DNA of 64,000 nucleotides from IMG/VR virus record IMGVR_UViG_3300042295_001596, positions 1-64,000 of that record; one strand, 5' to 3'. Under the pieces are notes generated by a model that saw only the letters and a program-made list of their open reading frames with translations, ran no database searches and had not been told where the DNA came from. The DNA is from a virus. The stretch's first letter is position 1. The number at the start of each line of letters is the position of its first letter. The position numbers were made by a program, and so were the translations under genes. Shown in pieces: positions 1 to 9,354 of the stretch.

Positions 1-1
1 T

Positions 2-3000
2 GGTAACAATAACATAGGCATGGGCTTTGATGCCCTTGGCACCCTTGGCACTACCTCTGGTGGCAGTGACAACATTGCATTGGGGGCATGTGCTCTAAGG
101 AACAATCAGACCAATTCAAACATAGCAATTGGCGGCGCTGCCCTACAGCAGAATTGCAGTGGCACATTTAACATAGCACTGGGTATTGGTGCGCTAGGTG
201 CAAACACCGTTGGAACATGTAACATAGCAATTGGCCAACTCGCTGGAAGTCTGATCACAACTGGGTGCAACAACACAATAATTGGCAATTTGTCTGGCAC
301 TACGGGTTTGAATAACACTGTATTGATTGGTGCTGGCAGTTGTGAACGACTGAAAGTAGACTCAAGTGGGCTTTATGTTAATGGGGCATCTATTGGTAGC
401 TGTGGATATGCGTCTTTGGACTGCACTAGCAGTTATAAAATAGGCACATTTATGTCCAGCAGCACTGGGTTATATAACATGGCATTTGGCCTAGGTGCGC
501 TTTGTTGCAACCGTAATGGTAGTAGCAATACAGCTATCGGTGCGTCTGCTCTACGATGCAATACTGCTGGTAGCAATAACATTGCAGTTGGTTGTTTGGC
601 ACTCCAATTAAACCTAACTGGTAACAATAACATAGGCATGGGCTTTGATGCCCTTGGCATTAACCCTGGTGGCTGTGACAACATTGCATTGGGGGCATGT
701 GCTCTAAGGAACAATCTTACCAATTCAAACATAGCAATTGGCGGCGCTGCCCTACAGCAGAATACCAATGGCACATTTAACATAGCACTGGGTATTGGTG
801 CGCTGACTGCCAACACCACTGGAACATGTAACATAGCAATTGGCCAAAACGCTGGCTCCCTAATAACCACTGGGTTCAACAACACGGTAATTGGCAATTT
901 GTCTGGCACCGGGGGTTTGGTTTGCACTGTATTGATTGGTGCTGGCGCATGTGAACGACTGCGAGTAGACGGAACTGGGCTTTATGTTAATGGAGCATCT
1001 ATTGGTAGCTGTGGATATGCATGTTTGGACTGCACTTCCAGTTATAAAATAGGCACATTTATGTCCAGCAGTGCTGGGACATTTAACATGGCATTTGGCC
1101 AAGGGGCGCTTTGTTGTAATTTAACTGGTTGTAGCAATACAGCTATCGGTGCGTCTGCTCTACGATGCAACCAGAACGGGTCTCATAATATTGCAATTGG
1201 TTGTTTGGCACTTCAATTCAACACACTAGGTTGCAATAACATAGGCATGGGAGTTAATGCCCTAGGCACTAACTTGAATGGAAGTGACAACATAGCATTG
1301 GGGGCATTGGCCCTTTGCTCAAACACCACCGGTTGCAACATAGCAATTGGTTACTTTGCCCTATCGCAGAATACTACTGGGACTGGTAACATAGCACTGG
1401 GTATTGGTGCGCTGACTGCCAACACCACTGGAACATGTAACATAGCAATTGGCCAAAACGCTGGAAGTCTGATCACAACTGGGTTCAACAACACGGTAAT
1501 TGGCAATGTAACACCAGCAGCAGGCAGTGTATCTTGTGTGCTGATTGCTGCTGGCAGTTGTCTGCGACTGGCTATAGATGGGAATGGATTTGCTATAAAC
1601 GGCAACCCTGTGGGCTGTTGTGGATATGCGTGTTTGGACTGCACTAGCAGTTATAAAATAGGCACATCCAATACCAGCAGCACTGGGCTATTTAACATGG
1701 CATTTGGCCTAGCTGCGCTTTGTTGCAACCGTAATGGTTGTAGCAATACAGCTATCGGTGCGTCTGCTCTACGATGCAATACTAGCGGGTGTCACAACAT
1801 TGCAGTTGGTTGTTTAGCACTCCAATTTAATACAAGTGGTAACAATAACATAGGCATGGGCTTTGATGCCCTTGGAATTAACCCTGGTGGCTGTGACAAC
1901 ATTGCATTGGGGGCATGTGCTCTAAGGAACAATACCACCAATTCAAACATAGCAATTGGCGGCGCTGCCCTACAGCAGAATACTACTGGGACTGGTAACA
2001 TAGCACTGGGTATTGGTGCGCTGACTGCCAACACCACTGGAACATGTAACATAGCAATTGGCCAAAACGCTGGAAGTCTGATCACAACTGGGTTCAACAA
2101 CACGGTAATTGGCAATGTAACACCAGCAGCAGGCAGTGTATCTTGTGTGCTGATTGCTGCTGGCAGTTGTCTGCGACTGGCTATAGATGGGAATGGATTT
2201 GCTATAAACGGCAACCCTGTGGGCTGTTGTGGATATGCGTGTTTGGACTGCACTAGCAGTTATAAAATAGGCACATCCAATACCAGCAGCACTGGGCTAT
2301 TTAACATGGCATTTGGCCTAGCTGCGCTTTGTTGCAACCAAAATGGTAGTAATAATACAGCTATCGGTGCTTGTGCTCTACGATGCAATACAACTGGTAG
2401 CAATAACATTGCAGTTGGTTGTTGGGCACTCCAATTTAATACAAGTGGTATCAATAATATAGGCCTGGGCTTTGATGCCCTTGGCACTAACTTTTGTGGC
2501 AGTGACAACATTGCATTGGGGGCATGTGCTCTAAGGAACAATACCACCAATTCAAACATAGCAATTGGCGGCGCTGCCCTACAGCAGAATACCAATGGCA
2601 CAAACAACACTGCAATAGGACGATCAGCAGGTACGAGCAACACAAATGGCAGTAACAACGTGTTTTTGGGATGCGGTGCAAGTGGAGCAACAGCAACCAG
2701 CAACAACACAATAACTTTTGGTGATTCCAGCATTACTACACTGCGAGCTCAGGTAACTACTATTACTGCTTTGTCTGATGCTAGAGACAAAACTGACATC
2801 GAAGATATTCCTTTGGGATTGCAGCTGATACGTGATCTACGTCCAGTAAAATTCACATGGAATACTAGAGATGGCAGCCGAGTAGGGGTCAAGAGCGCTG
2901 GATTTATTGCTCAAGAAGTACTGGAAGTCAGCAATCGATATAATCTACAAGACTGGCTGCATTTGGTGCTTGAGGACAACCCAGAGAAGCTTGAAGCCAC

Positions 3001-3118
3001 AGTAGCTAACGTGTTCCCTGTGTTGATTCGAGCTGTGCAAGAGTTGGCTGAAAGCAACGATCAGCTCAATCAGCGTGTGACAGCTCTTGAACTTGCACTC
3101 ACTGCCAAAGGTGTGTAG
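2..3118 (+). CDS. Tail fibre with S74 intramolecular chaperone (5' partial)
   Basis: The reading frame is open from base 2 and the first residues match later internal repeats, so the gene begins before the window. About 900 residues are short Gly/Asn/Ala repeats of the type N-x-A-[IL]-G-x-x-A-L, as in trimeric beta-helical fibres. They are organised in super-repeats of about 606-610 bases, each restarting with GYxxLDCTSSYKIGT. The last ~115 residues are a Peptidase_S74 endosialidase chaperone domain (SDARDKTDI near its start, a GFIAQEV motif, then a C-terminal coiled coil). In this family the domain trimerises the fibre and then cleaves itself off. The body is unusually rich in cysteine. It probably binds the host receptor; neighbouring sugar-modifying genes may act on it. 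Confidence 0.9.
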   Translation, partial: GNNNIGMGFDALGTLGTTSGGSDNIALGACALRNNQTNSNIAIGGAALQQNCSGTFNIALGIGALGANTVGTCNIAIGQLAGSLITTGCNNTIIGNLSGTTGLNNTVLIGAGSCERLKVDSSGLYVNGASIGSCGYASLDCTSSYKIGTFMSSSTGLYNMAFGLGALCCNRNGSSNTAIGASALRCNTAGSNNIAVGCLALQLNLTGNNNIGMGFDALGINPGGCDNIALGACALRNNLTNSNIAIGGAALQQNTNGTFNIALGIGALTANTTGTCNIAIGQNAGSLITTGFNNTVIGNLSGTGGLVCTVLIGAGACERLRVDGTGLYVNGASIGSCGYACLDCTSSYKIGTFMSSSAGTFNMAFGQGALCCNLTGCSNTAIGASALRCNQNGSHNIAIGCLALQFNTLGCNNIGMGVNALGTNLNGSDNIALGALALCSNTTGCNIAIGYFALSQNTTGTGNIALGIGALTANTTGTCNIAIGQNAGSLITTGFNNTVIGNVTPAAGSVSCVLIAAGSCLRLAIDGNGFAINGNPVGCCGYACLDCTSSYKIGTSNTSSTGLFNMAFGLAALCCNRNGCSNTAIGASALRCNTSGCHNIAVGCLALQFNTSGNNNIGMGFDALGINPGGCDNIALGACALRNNTTNSNIAIGGAALQQNTTGTGNIALGIGALTANTTGTCNIAIGQNAGSLITTGFNNTVIGNVTPAAGSVSCVLIAAGSCLRLAIDGNGFAINGNPVGCCGYACLDCTSSYKIGTSNTSSTGLFNMAFGLAALCCNQNGSNNTAIGACALRCNTTGSNNIAVGCWALQFNTSGINNIGLGFDALGTNFCGSDNIALGACALRNNTTNSNIAIGGAALQQNTNGTNNTAIGRSAGTSNTNGSNNVFLGCGASGATATSNNTITFGDSSITTLRAQVTTITALSDARDKTDIEDIPLGLQLIRDLRPVKFTWNTRDGSRVGVKSAGFIAQEVLEVSNRYNLQDWLHLVLEDNPEKLEATVANVFPVLIRAVQELAESNDQLNQRVTALELALTAKGV
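1366..1730 (+). repeat. Exact 365-base repeat, copy 1 (in tail fibre)
   Basis: Bases 1366-1730 are identical to 1975-2339, an offset of 609 bases or one fibre super-repeat. Other super-repeats of the fibre have diverged at many positions, so this pair is a recent duplication or has been kept identical by gene conversion. Confidence 0.93.
1975..2339 (+). repeat. Exact 365-base repeat, copy 2 (in tail fibre)
   Basis: Second copy of the repeat at 1366-1730. It covers the same part of the super-repeat, including the GYACLDCTSSYKIGT junction. Such a repeat also invites assembly error or deletion. Confidence 0.93.
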
Positions 3119-3129
3119 ACTTTAGGCTT

Positions 3130-4038
3130 ATGATCCCACGCGGTGGCACTGAACTCATGATGGCCAATCTCTCTCAACAACTGGGAGGTTGGCCAACATC
3201 GTTGAATCTCATAGTAAGCAATTGCAGCTTACATCAAATAGATCCCAACAAAAAGAACGTTGTTTGGCAGCATCTCGACACCGACCAAGAGGCCAGTCAA
3301 GGTGCGGCTAATCCACAGTTTCAACAGGCTGTTGCTTGCTGGATATTTGTAAGTGAATGGCAACGTATAAAATGGATAAACTATTTTGGCATAGATCCAA
3401 ACAAAACAGTTGTGATCCGCAATGCCATACACTCTTTCAATTGGCAACTCAAACCCGCCTCTCAGCAAATTGAAATGATCTACACCAGCACTCCTTGGAG
3501 AGGACTTGATGTGTTGCTGGATGCTGTAGACCAACTGCAATATCAAAACTGGCGTCTCACAGTTTACAGCAGCACCATTATCTATGGCAAAGGTTTCAGT
3601 GACAGCACCATGAGAGGCTATCAGTCTTTGTTTGATCGCTGTCGCCAGCACACTCAAATCCAGTATGTTGGTTACGGGCTCAATCAAGCTGTGAGAAAGA
3701 GATTGCAAGGCAGTCACTTATGGGTATATCCCAGCACTTTCCCAGAAACCAGCTGCATCTCAGCAATAGAGGCTGCTAGTGCTGGGTGCCAGGTGGTCAC
3801 CACTCGACTTGGTGCTCTTGAAGAAACCCTTGGCGAAAGTGCTTGTTTTGTAGACTATACTACCAACAAACGGGTATTGTCAGCAGCCTTTGCTAAATCT
3901 CTTGATAACCAATTGAGCAAATATGATTCAAATAACCCTCAATGGCAAAATCAAGCATTATTATTTGACAAACTCTACAGTTGGAACACTAGAATACACG
4001 AATGGCAAATTTTAATCAATCAACTCGTCGCAGAGTAA
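3130..4038 (+). CDS. Glycosyltransferase, GT4-like
   Basis: 302 aa. It resembles GT-B retaining glycosyltransferases of family 4: a Gly-rich N-terminus (PRGGTELM), a central STPWRGLD stretch where GT4 enzymes often read RKG, and a C-terminal ETSCISAIEAASAGCQVV segment, matching the usual sugar-nucleotide E-x7-E region. Such enzymes move a sugar from a nucleotide donor onto a glycan. The gene begins 11 bases after the fibre gene and its stop overlaps the next start (TAATG), so the three form one operon. The frame is open further upstream without a clear start, so the N-terminus is slightly uncertain. The acceptor is unknown; the fibre or its capsule receptor is a guess from position. Confidence 0.72.
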   Translation: MIPRGGTELMMANLSQQLGGWPTSLNLIVSNCSLHQIDPNKKNVVWQHLDTDQEASQGAANPQFQQAVACWIFVSEWQRIKWINYFGIDPNKTVVIRNAIHSFNWQLKPASQQIEMIYTSTPWRGLDVLLDAVDQLQYQNWRLTVYSSTIIYGKGFSDSTMRGYQSLFDRCRQHTQIQYVGYGLNQAVRKRLQGSHLWVYPSTFPETSCISAIEAASAGCQVVTTRLGALEETLGESACFVDYTTNKRVLSAAFAKSLDNQLSKYDSNNPQWQNQALLFDKLYSWNTRIHEWQILINQLVAE

Positions 4039-4700
4039 TGATAGGCACCCCTAGCTATGATGGCAAGGTAGAGGTCAGCTACACTAGCAGTTTATTTTAT
4101 ACTACTAAAGCTGCTGAAAAAAGAAACATTGAACTTTTACCCTTATGGGTCAGCTTCGATGCATTGATTCAAAGAGCTAGAAATGACACCTTGCAATTAG
4201 CATATGAGATCGGTGTTGATGATCTCGTATGGATTGATCAAGATATTGAATGGACCCCGCAACAGTTTTTTAAACTACTGGATCATCCTGTAGATGTTGT
4301 GGGTGGCACATATCCCAAAAAAGGGGATCGTCCAGAATATGTTGTAAGACAAATGACTAAACGCCCTATTGACCCGCAAACTGGTTTGATGGAAGTTGAT
4401 GGCTTGGGCACAGGATTTGCACGCATGAGTCGACAAGCTATAAACCATTTGTGGAACACCAGTCAAGCCTATATTGATCCCAAAGACATGAAGCAACGCC
4501 GAATGATCTGTGATGTGATAGTTACCAACACCGGTCTTATGAGTGAGGACATACGTATGTTTGAAAAACTTCAGGAAGGCGGATTTCCCATATATCTTGA
4601 CACCACAATCACTTGCAAGCACGGCGGCTATAAGCAATATCAGGGTGACTTCCTACAATGGTACACAGGGCTGGGACAGACAAAAGGCCGGCAATTGTGA
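4038..4700 (+). CDS. GT-A-type glycosyltransferase-like protein
   Basis: 220 aa. I chose the ATG at 4038 because it shares its A with the TAA of the previous gene; an in-frame ATG at 4002 would overlap by 37 bases. N-terminal IGTPSYDGKVEVSY and a later LVWIDQDIEW match GT-A glycosyltransferases, where the acidic D-x-D binds metal and nucleotide sugar. A final Cys/His-containing segment (TCKHGGY) ends the domain. Similar proteins occur in many phages next to structural genes. Substrate unknown. Confidence 0.6.
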   Translation: MIGTPSYDGKVEVSYTSSLFYTTKAAEKRNIELLPLWVSFDALIQRARNDTLQLAYEIGVDDLVWIDQDIEWTPQQFFKLLDHPVDVVGGTYPKKGDRPEYVVRQMTKRPIDPQTGLMEVDGLGTGFARMSRQAINHLWNTSQAYIDPKDMKQRRMICDVIVTNTGLMSEDIRMFEKLQEGGFPIYLDTTITCKHGGYKQYQGDFLQWYTGLGQTKGRQL

Positions 4701-4768
4701 CTACCTACAAGTGTTGGTCAAGTTCTCAACAGCTTTTTAGTCTATTATAGGCAGATGAATCTTAAATT

Positions 4769-4798
4769 TTGGCAAAAATAGTCAATTTGCCTTATAAT
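4769..4798 (+). promoter_or_regulatory. Sigma70-type promoter
   Basis: TTGGCA at 4769-4774 and TATAAT at 4793-4798 with an 18-base spacer, in the 122-base gap before the gene at 4823. This start would drive the 4823-7452 pair. Confidence 0.55.
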
Positions 4799-4822
4799 AT
4801 CTTGAAGCTTCGAGGAACTAGA

Positions 4823-5755
4823 ATGACAAAAAAGATATTTTGGATAGACGGTGGTGCTGGTAGAGTAATCACCGCTATTCCTGCATTAATCAAATACGGT
4901 CGATTGCATCCCAACAGCGAATGGGCTGTGTTGGTTGGGGCATGGGATTTCTTATACTGGGGTATTCCCGAGCTGCAAGATCGCACCTACAATCTTGATA
5001 CAAAAGGTGTTTTTGACAACGTAGTCAAGAATGCTGATCAAATAGTAACCCCGGAGCCTTATCGTATCCCAGCATATTTTAGGCAAGAGATAAGTTTGGC
5101 TGAAGCTTTTGACAGGGAAATCAACCAAACTACAGATCACAGTGATTTATTGCCACCACGCTTGGCATTCAATCAACAAGAAACTCTAGTAGCCAAGAAT
5201 ACCATAGCTGATCTCAAAAGTGTGAGCAAAAAGAACAAAACTATTGTATTTCAACCCTTTGGCCGTGGTGCCAAACTGGATCGTGCCACAGTGATTGACG
5301 AAGAAAGCAGAAGCTTAAGCTCAAACGACTATTTGAGCCTGAGCCGGCGTCTTAATCAAAAATACAACATGATCTTTTTTGGCGAGCCTGACTTTCAATT
5401 GAAAGACGACAACTGGAGTGCCAAATACACTGCTGATTTAAGAGTTTGGTCAGCTCTAGTTGCCAACTCTGACTATTTTGTAGGATGTGACAGTGTAGGC
5501 CAGCATATTGCTAGAGCCTCTGGAGTACCAGGCACAGTAATTATTGGGAGTACGTTTCCCAAGAACACCAGCTATCCAGATTACTTTCAAATAATTGAAA
5601 AGCCTGCTGCTAGGAAATATAGTCCTATTCGTATTGCTGGTCTGGACGTAAATCTCAGCAATAGGCTGAATGAAGGCACAATGAAATTCTCAACCAAAGA
5701 ACTAGACGACATCTATCAAAAGATTGTTGCAGATATTGAAAGGAAAACACGCTGA
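4823..5755 (+). CDS. GT9-like glycosyltransferase, paralogue of the 59280-60209 gene
   Basis: 310 aa from the ATG at 4823, which has a GAGGA ribosome site 7 bases upstream; a longer TTG-started frame from 4769 would overlap the promoter. The protein opens with IDGGAGRVITAIPAL and has a late SDYFVGCDSVGQHIARA segment. Both resemble heptosyltransferase-type (GT9) GT-B enzymes, in which the Gly-rich loop and a late G-x-D-[ST] motif bind the nucleotide sugar. It is clearly homologous to the protein at 59280-60209 (shared GGAGRVI, SLAEAFD and GCDSVGQH motifs). Its TGA overlaps the next ATG by one base, so it is co-translated with the carbamoyltransferase. Confidence 0.68.
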   Translation: MTKKIFWIDGGAGRVITAIPALIKYGRLHPNSEWAVLVGAWDFLYWGIPELQDRTYNLDTKGVFDNVVKNADQIVTPEPYRIPAYFRQEISLAEAFDREINQTTDHSDLLPPRLAFNQQETLVAKNTIADLKSVSKKNKTIVFQPFGRGAKLDRATVIDEESRSLSSNDYLSLSRRLNQKYNMIFFGEPDFQLKDDNWSAKYTADLRVWSALVANSDYFVGCDSVGQHIARASGVPGTVIIGSTFPKNTSYPDYFQIIEKPAARKYSPIRIAGLDVNLSNRLNEGTMKFSTKELDDIYQKIVADIERKTR

Positions 5756-7452
5756 TGAAAATAATGGCCATCAATCCCGGTCACAACAGCAGTGTGGCGC
5801 TTGTTGAAGACGGTAAGTTGCTGTTTTATAGCGAGGAAGAACGATGGAGTCGCCTAAAGTATGACGGTAATCCATTTAGAGCCATGCTATGGGTACTAAC
5901 TAATCATTTGGTAGACCACTTGATCATTGGTGGGACCACCACTAATTGGGTTACTCTTCCTTGGACTAACGAGAATGCCTATGCTGCATTAGCTCGCAAA
6001 TTCAGTCCTAATGTGCAAGTTACCCTAATGGGCCATCTACATCACTTGGGTCATGCAGCTAATGCCTTCTATGGCAGTGGTTTTGAAACAGCATGCGCCT
6101 TGGTCGTAGATGGGGCCGGAAGCTATGTGCAAGAAAGCATGGGAGAAGGACTACCACTTACTGGGGGTTTTGAAACTGAAAGCATCTATCATTGCAGCTA
6201 TCCACATGAGTTCAACGCAGTTTACAAAAGATACAGTGACGGTGCGGAAACCAGCCTCTACTACGACAACGGTATCCAAGAATTTGATAATAATGTTACT
6301 ATTGTTAAGGCATACGAGAGTGTAAGTGATTATTTAGGATTTGGGGCTATTGAAGCTGGGAAGACCATGGGACTAGCTCCTTATGGCCAAGAAGACAGCA
6401 ACATTCCTGCCTTTTTCATCAACAATAAAGGCAACAAGAACTTGTTGATTCCTCGATATCCCACCGGCGCACACATTGACGAGAATAGATTTCCTTACTT
6501 GCGTAGATACACACAACCAAGTGACTGGCATAATAACTTTGAATTAGTGCGAGATCAAGACAAGAATCTAGCCTACCATGTGCAGAAAGAAACTGAAGAG
6601 CAGATGGTGAAGTTGATTGAGCGTGCTATTGACATTACTGGAGAAAATCGCATTGTAATCAGTGGTGGTTATGCACTCAACTGTGTTGCCAACTACAAAT
6701 ATCTAGAACGTTTCCCTAATATTGAGTTTTACATTGATCCCATTGCACATGATGGTGGAACAGCCATTGGTTTAGCTCGGCATGCTTATTATGTTCTGAG
6801 CCAAGATACTACACCTCAACCACTCTCTCATCTCTACTTGAGTGTGTTGCCAGACTATAATCAGATTGAAACCACTATTGCTTCTGTTGAAGGTATCAGC
6901 ATGAGAGACACATCACCTGCTGAAGTGGCACTACTGCTGGCAGAAGGCAATATTGTGGCTTTGTTTCAAGGCGCTAGTGAAGGTGGGCCTCGTGCACTAG
7001 GCAACAGAAGCATTCTTTTTGATCCTCGAGTAACCAACGGCAAGGATATTGTTAACCAAGTTAAAAATCGTGAATGGTTCCGCCCTTTTGCTGCGAGTGT
7101 GATGGCAGAACATGCAAATGACTGGTTTGACATGCGCAATCTCAATGAAAGCCCTTACATGATGTATGCTGTAAATGTGAAGGAAAGCCAAAGAGAGTTG
7201 ATTCCTGCAGTTACACATGTGGATGGCACCTGCAGAGTACAAACTGTCACCAGCGAGCAAAACTTGCATTTGTATCAGCTGCTAGATGCTTTTCGGCAAC
7301 AAACCGAAACACCGTTGCTGTTTAACACTAGTTTCAATCTAGCTGGGCAGCCATTGGTGGAAACACTGGTAGACGCCTTGATAACAATCTTCAACTGTGA
7401 TATCCACTACCTGTATCTTCCCGATCTGGGAATGTTAGTATGCAAACAGTAA
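5755..7452 (+). CDS. Carbamoyltransferase, NodU/CmcH/TobZ family
   Basis: 565 aa, the usual family length. These enzymes make carbamoyl-adenylate from carbamoyl phosphate and ATP and pass the carbamoyl group to a sugar hydroxyl. The N-terminal Kae1-like domain starts INPGHNSSVALVEDG and carries the metal-binding HxxxH (HHLGHAANAF, about residues 100-110). ISGGYALNCVANYK and AHDGGTAIG follow, then the C-terminal domain with EGGPRALGNRSI and LFNTSFNLAGQPLV. All key motifs look intact. The substrate is probably a sugar attached by a neighbouring glycosyltransferase. Confidence 0.92.
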   Translation: MKIMAINPGHNSSVALVEDGKLLFYSEEERWSRLKYDGNPFRAMLWVLTNHLVDHLIIGGTTTNWVTLPWTNENAYAALARKFSPNVQVTLMGHLHHLGHAANAFYGSGFETACALVVDGAGSYVQESMGEGLPLTGGFETESIYHCSYPHEFNAVYKRYSDGAETSLYYDNGIQEFDNNVTIVKAYESVSDYLGFGAIEAGKTMGLAPYGQEDSNIPAFFINNKGNKNLLIPRYPTGAHIDENRFPYLRRYTQPSDWHNNFELVRDQDKNLAYHVQKETEEQMVKLIERAIDITGENRIVISGGYALNCVANYKYLERFPNIEFYIDPIAHDGGTAIGLARHAYYVLSQDTTPQPLSHLYLSVLPDYNQIETTIASVEGISMRDTSPAEVALLLAEGNIVALFQGASEGGPRALGNRSILFDPRVTNGKDIVNQVKNREWFRPFAASVMAEHANDWFDMRNLNESPYMMYAVNVKESQRELIPAVTHVDGTCRVQTVTSEQNLHLYQLLDAFRQQTETPLLFNTSFNLAGQPLVETLVDALITIFNCDIHYLYLPDLGMLVCKQ

Positions 7453-7760
7453 ATTTAAAAGAGTTTCACTTGAGCAGTGCGTTACCTGGAGCAGGTAGCC
7501 CACTGCTCAACAGCATAATTAAACAAAATCCAAAGTTCTCTGCCACTATAAGTGATCCTTTGCATAGTTTTGTGCACATCCTTATAAGAGACATCAACAG
7601 CCCTGTTGGTGTGGTTGCACAAATAACTTGAGATCGACGCCGGCAAATACTCACAATGAGTTTGATATTGGATAGCATACAGTCCAAAAAAAGTGGTCGC
7701 TACTACCAATTCTCCAAGAGACTTGACGACTGTGTTGTAGGATCTGTAATTACCTTATGA
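7440..7760 (+). pseudogene. Sulfotransferase remnant with in-frame TGA
   Basis: A 63-codon frame (7440-7631) starts inside the carbamoyltransferase and ends at TGA 7629-7631. Its translation (FHLSSALPGAGSPLLNSIIK...SATISDPL) aligns with residues ~9-60 of the intact sulfotransferase at 62021 (YHMISGLPRSGSTLLSSILR...ASITDPL). After the TGA the same frame continues with recognisable homology (DRRRQILTMSLILDSIQ against SRRKNLVRALFDGYYQD) up to a second TGA at 7758. The PAPS-binding loop has lost its Arg-Ser-Gly-Ser core. The rest of the gene is missing; 7761-7882 holds no gene I can see. Confidence 0.75.
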
Positions 7761-7882
7761 TTTTTTGGTAATGAAACAGCTTAGAATTACAAAATATCCT
7801 CTAGATTCACGCATATAGCAGATCTTTTAACAAAAGTATGCAACACTGGAAGTTTCATACACCTACAAGAAAGCAATTATAA

Positions 7883-8758
7883 ATGGCAGGCACCTTATAT
7901 GGGATGATAACTGTTGCAAGCAGCAACCAATATACACATGTAGCCCTTACAAGTTTTTTCAAACACACAAAATTATCTGCAGAAGATAGGTTTGTGTTGA
8001 TTGACAACGACGGAGAATGGACTAAAAACTGGCATTTGGACTGTTTTGATCCCAACCTAGTATATGTGAATTCAAACCCTCAGAATTTTAGCACAAATAT
8101 CAATCAATTGCTGAGATGGGCTGATGAACAATATGCAGATTTAGTTTTCCTCAGCAATGATGTTGTTTTTACCCCCAAGTGGGCTACCCGTCTAGTGATA
8201 AATGACAGGACAGTGAGCATTCCCAGTTGTAATCAAACTCATTTTTATGGCTTTGACCCTACCTTAAATCTACAGCAATTTGGTGGTAGATTTCTACATT
8301 TGAATGTAGCTGCTCACACACATGCTGCACGGTCACCAGCACCTTTTGAGCGCCTTCTCATGCCCACCTATGTATGTAGAATTCCACGTCTAATTTACCA
8401 AGAAGTTGGAGGCTTTGATGAAGCGTTCAACATGGGAGGTGAAGATGTGGACTATAGATTGCGCCTACTTCAAAAAGGCTTTGAAATCAAATATTGCAGC
8501 AGTTATTTGCTACACTTCAACGGTTGCAGTAGTTGGAACGGGGCGGAAACCTTAGCTGAAACTCAACTGCGTAACCGGTTGTATATGCAAACTTTTATTG
8601 AGAAATGGGGAGAAGATTTACACGACTTGTGTATGAGTTCAGGACAACCAACATCTATTATTGAAAAATATCAATTACACGGGTTACTTAACGAATGCCG
8701 TTTCAACGACATAATAAAATCCTTGCTAACTGCACTAGAGTTCAATAAAGTTATATAA
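7883..8758 (+). CDS. Glycosyltransferase family 2-like
   Basis: 291 aa GT-A enzyme. An LVFLSNDVVF segment sits at the D-x-D position, and GGFDEAFNMGGEDVDYRLRL is the C-terminal GT2 motif holding the catalytic acidic residue (the ED) in rhamnosyl- and related transferases. No membrane segment is visible, so it is cytoplasmic. It ends just before a late-type promoter. Acceptor unknown. Confidence 0.78.
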   Translation: MAGTLYGMITVASSNQYTHVALTSFFKHTKLSAEDRFVLIDNDGEWTKNWHLDCFDPNLVYVNSNPQNFSTNINQLLRWADEQYADLVFLSNDVVFTPKWATRLVINDRTVSIPSCNQTHFYGFDPTLNLQQFGGRFLHLNVAAHTHAARSPAPFERLLMPTYVCRIPRLIYQEVGGFDEAFNMGGEDVDYRLRLLQKGFEIKYCSSYLLHFNGCSSWNGAETLAETQLRNRLYMQTFIEKWGEDLHDLCMSSGQPTSIIEKYQLHGLLNECRFNDIIKSLLTALEFNKVI

Positions 8759-8761
8759 ATA
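8754..8761 (+). promoter_or_regulatory. T4-type late promoter (TATAAATA)
   Basis: A perfect copy of the T4 late -10 consensus lies across the stop of the previous gene and 24 bases before the ATG at 8786. That gene has a strong ribosome site (CCAAGGAG), consistent with high late expression. Confidence 0.7.
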
Positions 8762-8785
8762 TGTTATATCCAAGGAGAAAAAAAC

Positions 8786-9094
8786 ATGAGTGAGACAGTG
8801 GGATCAATTATTGATCCACAAACAATAACTACTGAAATTGTTTTAAGTGAAAGAGTAGTAACAAATGAGTTTGTTATTGCTGAAATTTATGAAAGCATTG
8901 TGAACCGTTCTGTGCGGGCTGAGATTGAGCTTGGGCCATTTGTTACTGACACAAGACCAGATGGCAGCACGCAAACAAGAGGAAGCAGTCGTCGAGGGAT
9001 TACAGTGTGGGACAATGATGCGTATGATGCTATAAGGGACACTTGGCGCAACGAAGATCTCATTACACGTATCAAGACCATTTTGAACGGATAA
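8786..9094 (+). CDS. Small late protein of unknown function
   Basis: 102 aa, soluble and acidic, no recognised domain. It has a beta-rich N-terminal half (repeated VxxEIVLSERVVTNEFVIAEI) and a C-terminal W-rich part (VWDNDAYDAIRDTW). A perfect late promoter, a strong AAGGAG site and a terminator make it a single-gene transcription unit, the pattern expected for an abundant virion or virion-assembly protein. Function is an inference from that context only. Confidence 0.6.
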   Translation: MSETVGSIIDPQTITTEIVLSERVVTNEFVIAEIYESIVNRSVRAEIELGPFVTDTRPDGSTQTRGSSRRGITVWDNDAYDAIRDTWRNEDLITRIKTILNG

Positions 9095-9114
9095 TTTAAG
9101 TTATGCAAAAACAT

Positions 9115-9145
9115 GAAAACGGAGGGCATATTGTCCTCCGTTTTC
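9115..9145. terminator. Bidirectional rho-independent terminator
   Basis: Perfect 11-base stem GAAAACGGAGG / CCTCCGTTTTC with a 9-base loop, flanked by A- and T-rich ends inside the stem. It sits between convergent transcription units. Confidence 0.85.
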
Positions 9146-9285
9146 ACCTATGGTGCTATAGACGTGCACGCGGGGAAGACTGATTCACAAACAACCTTAC
9201 ACGTAGAAAGTTGATTTGGCTTGAGGTATCATAAATCCTTTTGAGGATCGCAACCTTGCTAGTGCATATGAAAGGAACGCAGTAG

Positions 9286-9334
9286 CTAAAAAGAACAAAG
9301 GTGCAGTGCTCCACAACGCTGCACCCTTGTTCTT
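9286..9334 (-). terminator. Rho-independent terminator of the MoxR gene
   Basis: Read on the minus strand, a 16-base stem (9319-9334 pairing with 9291-9306, one G-U) with a 12-base loop is followed by a T tract. It lies 20 bases after the stop of the gene at 9355. The 9146-9285 stretch holds no gene I can support. Confidence 0.85.
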
Positions 9335-9354
9335 GGTAACTCTAGTAGCTGAGT

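Noticed and set aside
106-2733. Long antisense frames opposite the tail fibre
   Set aside because: They arise from the repetitive codon pattern of the fibre, repeat with it, and have no ribosome sites or recognisable domains.
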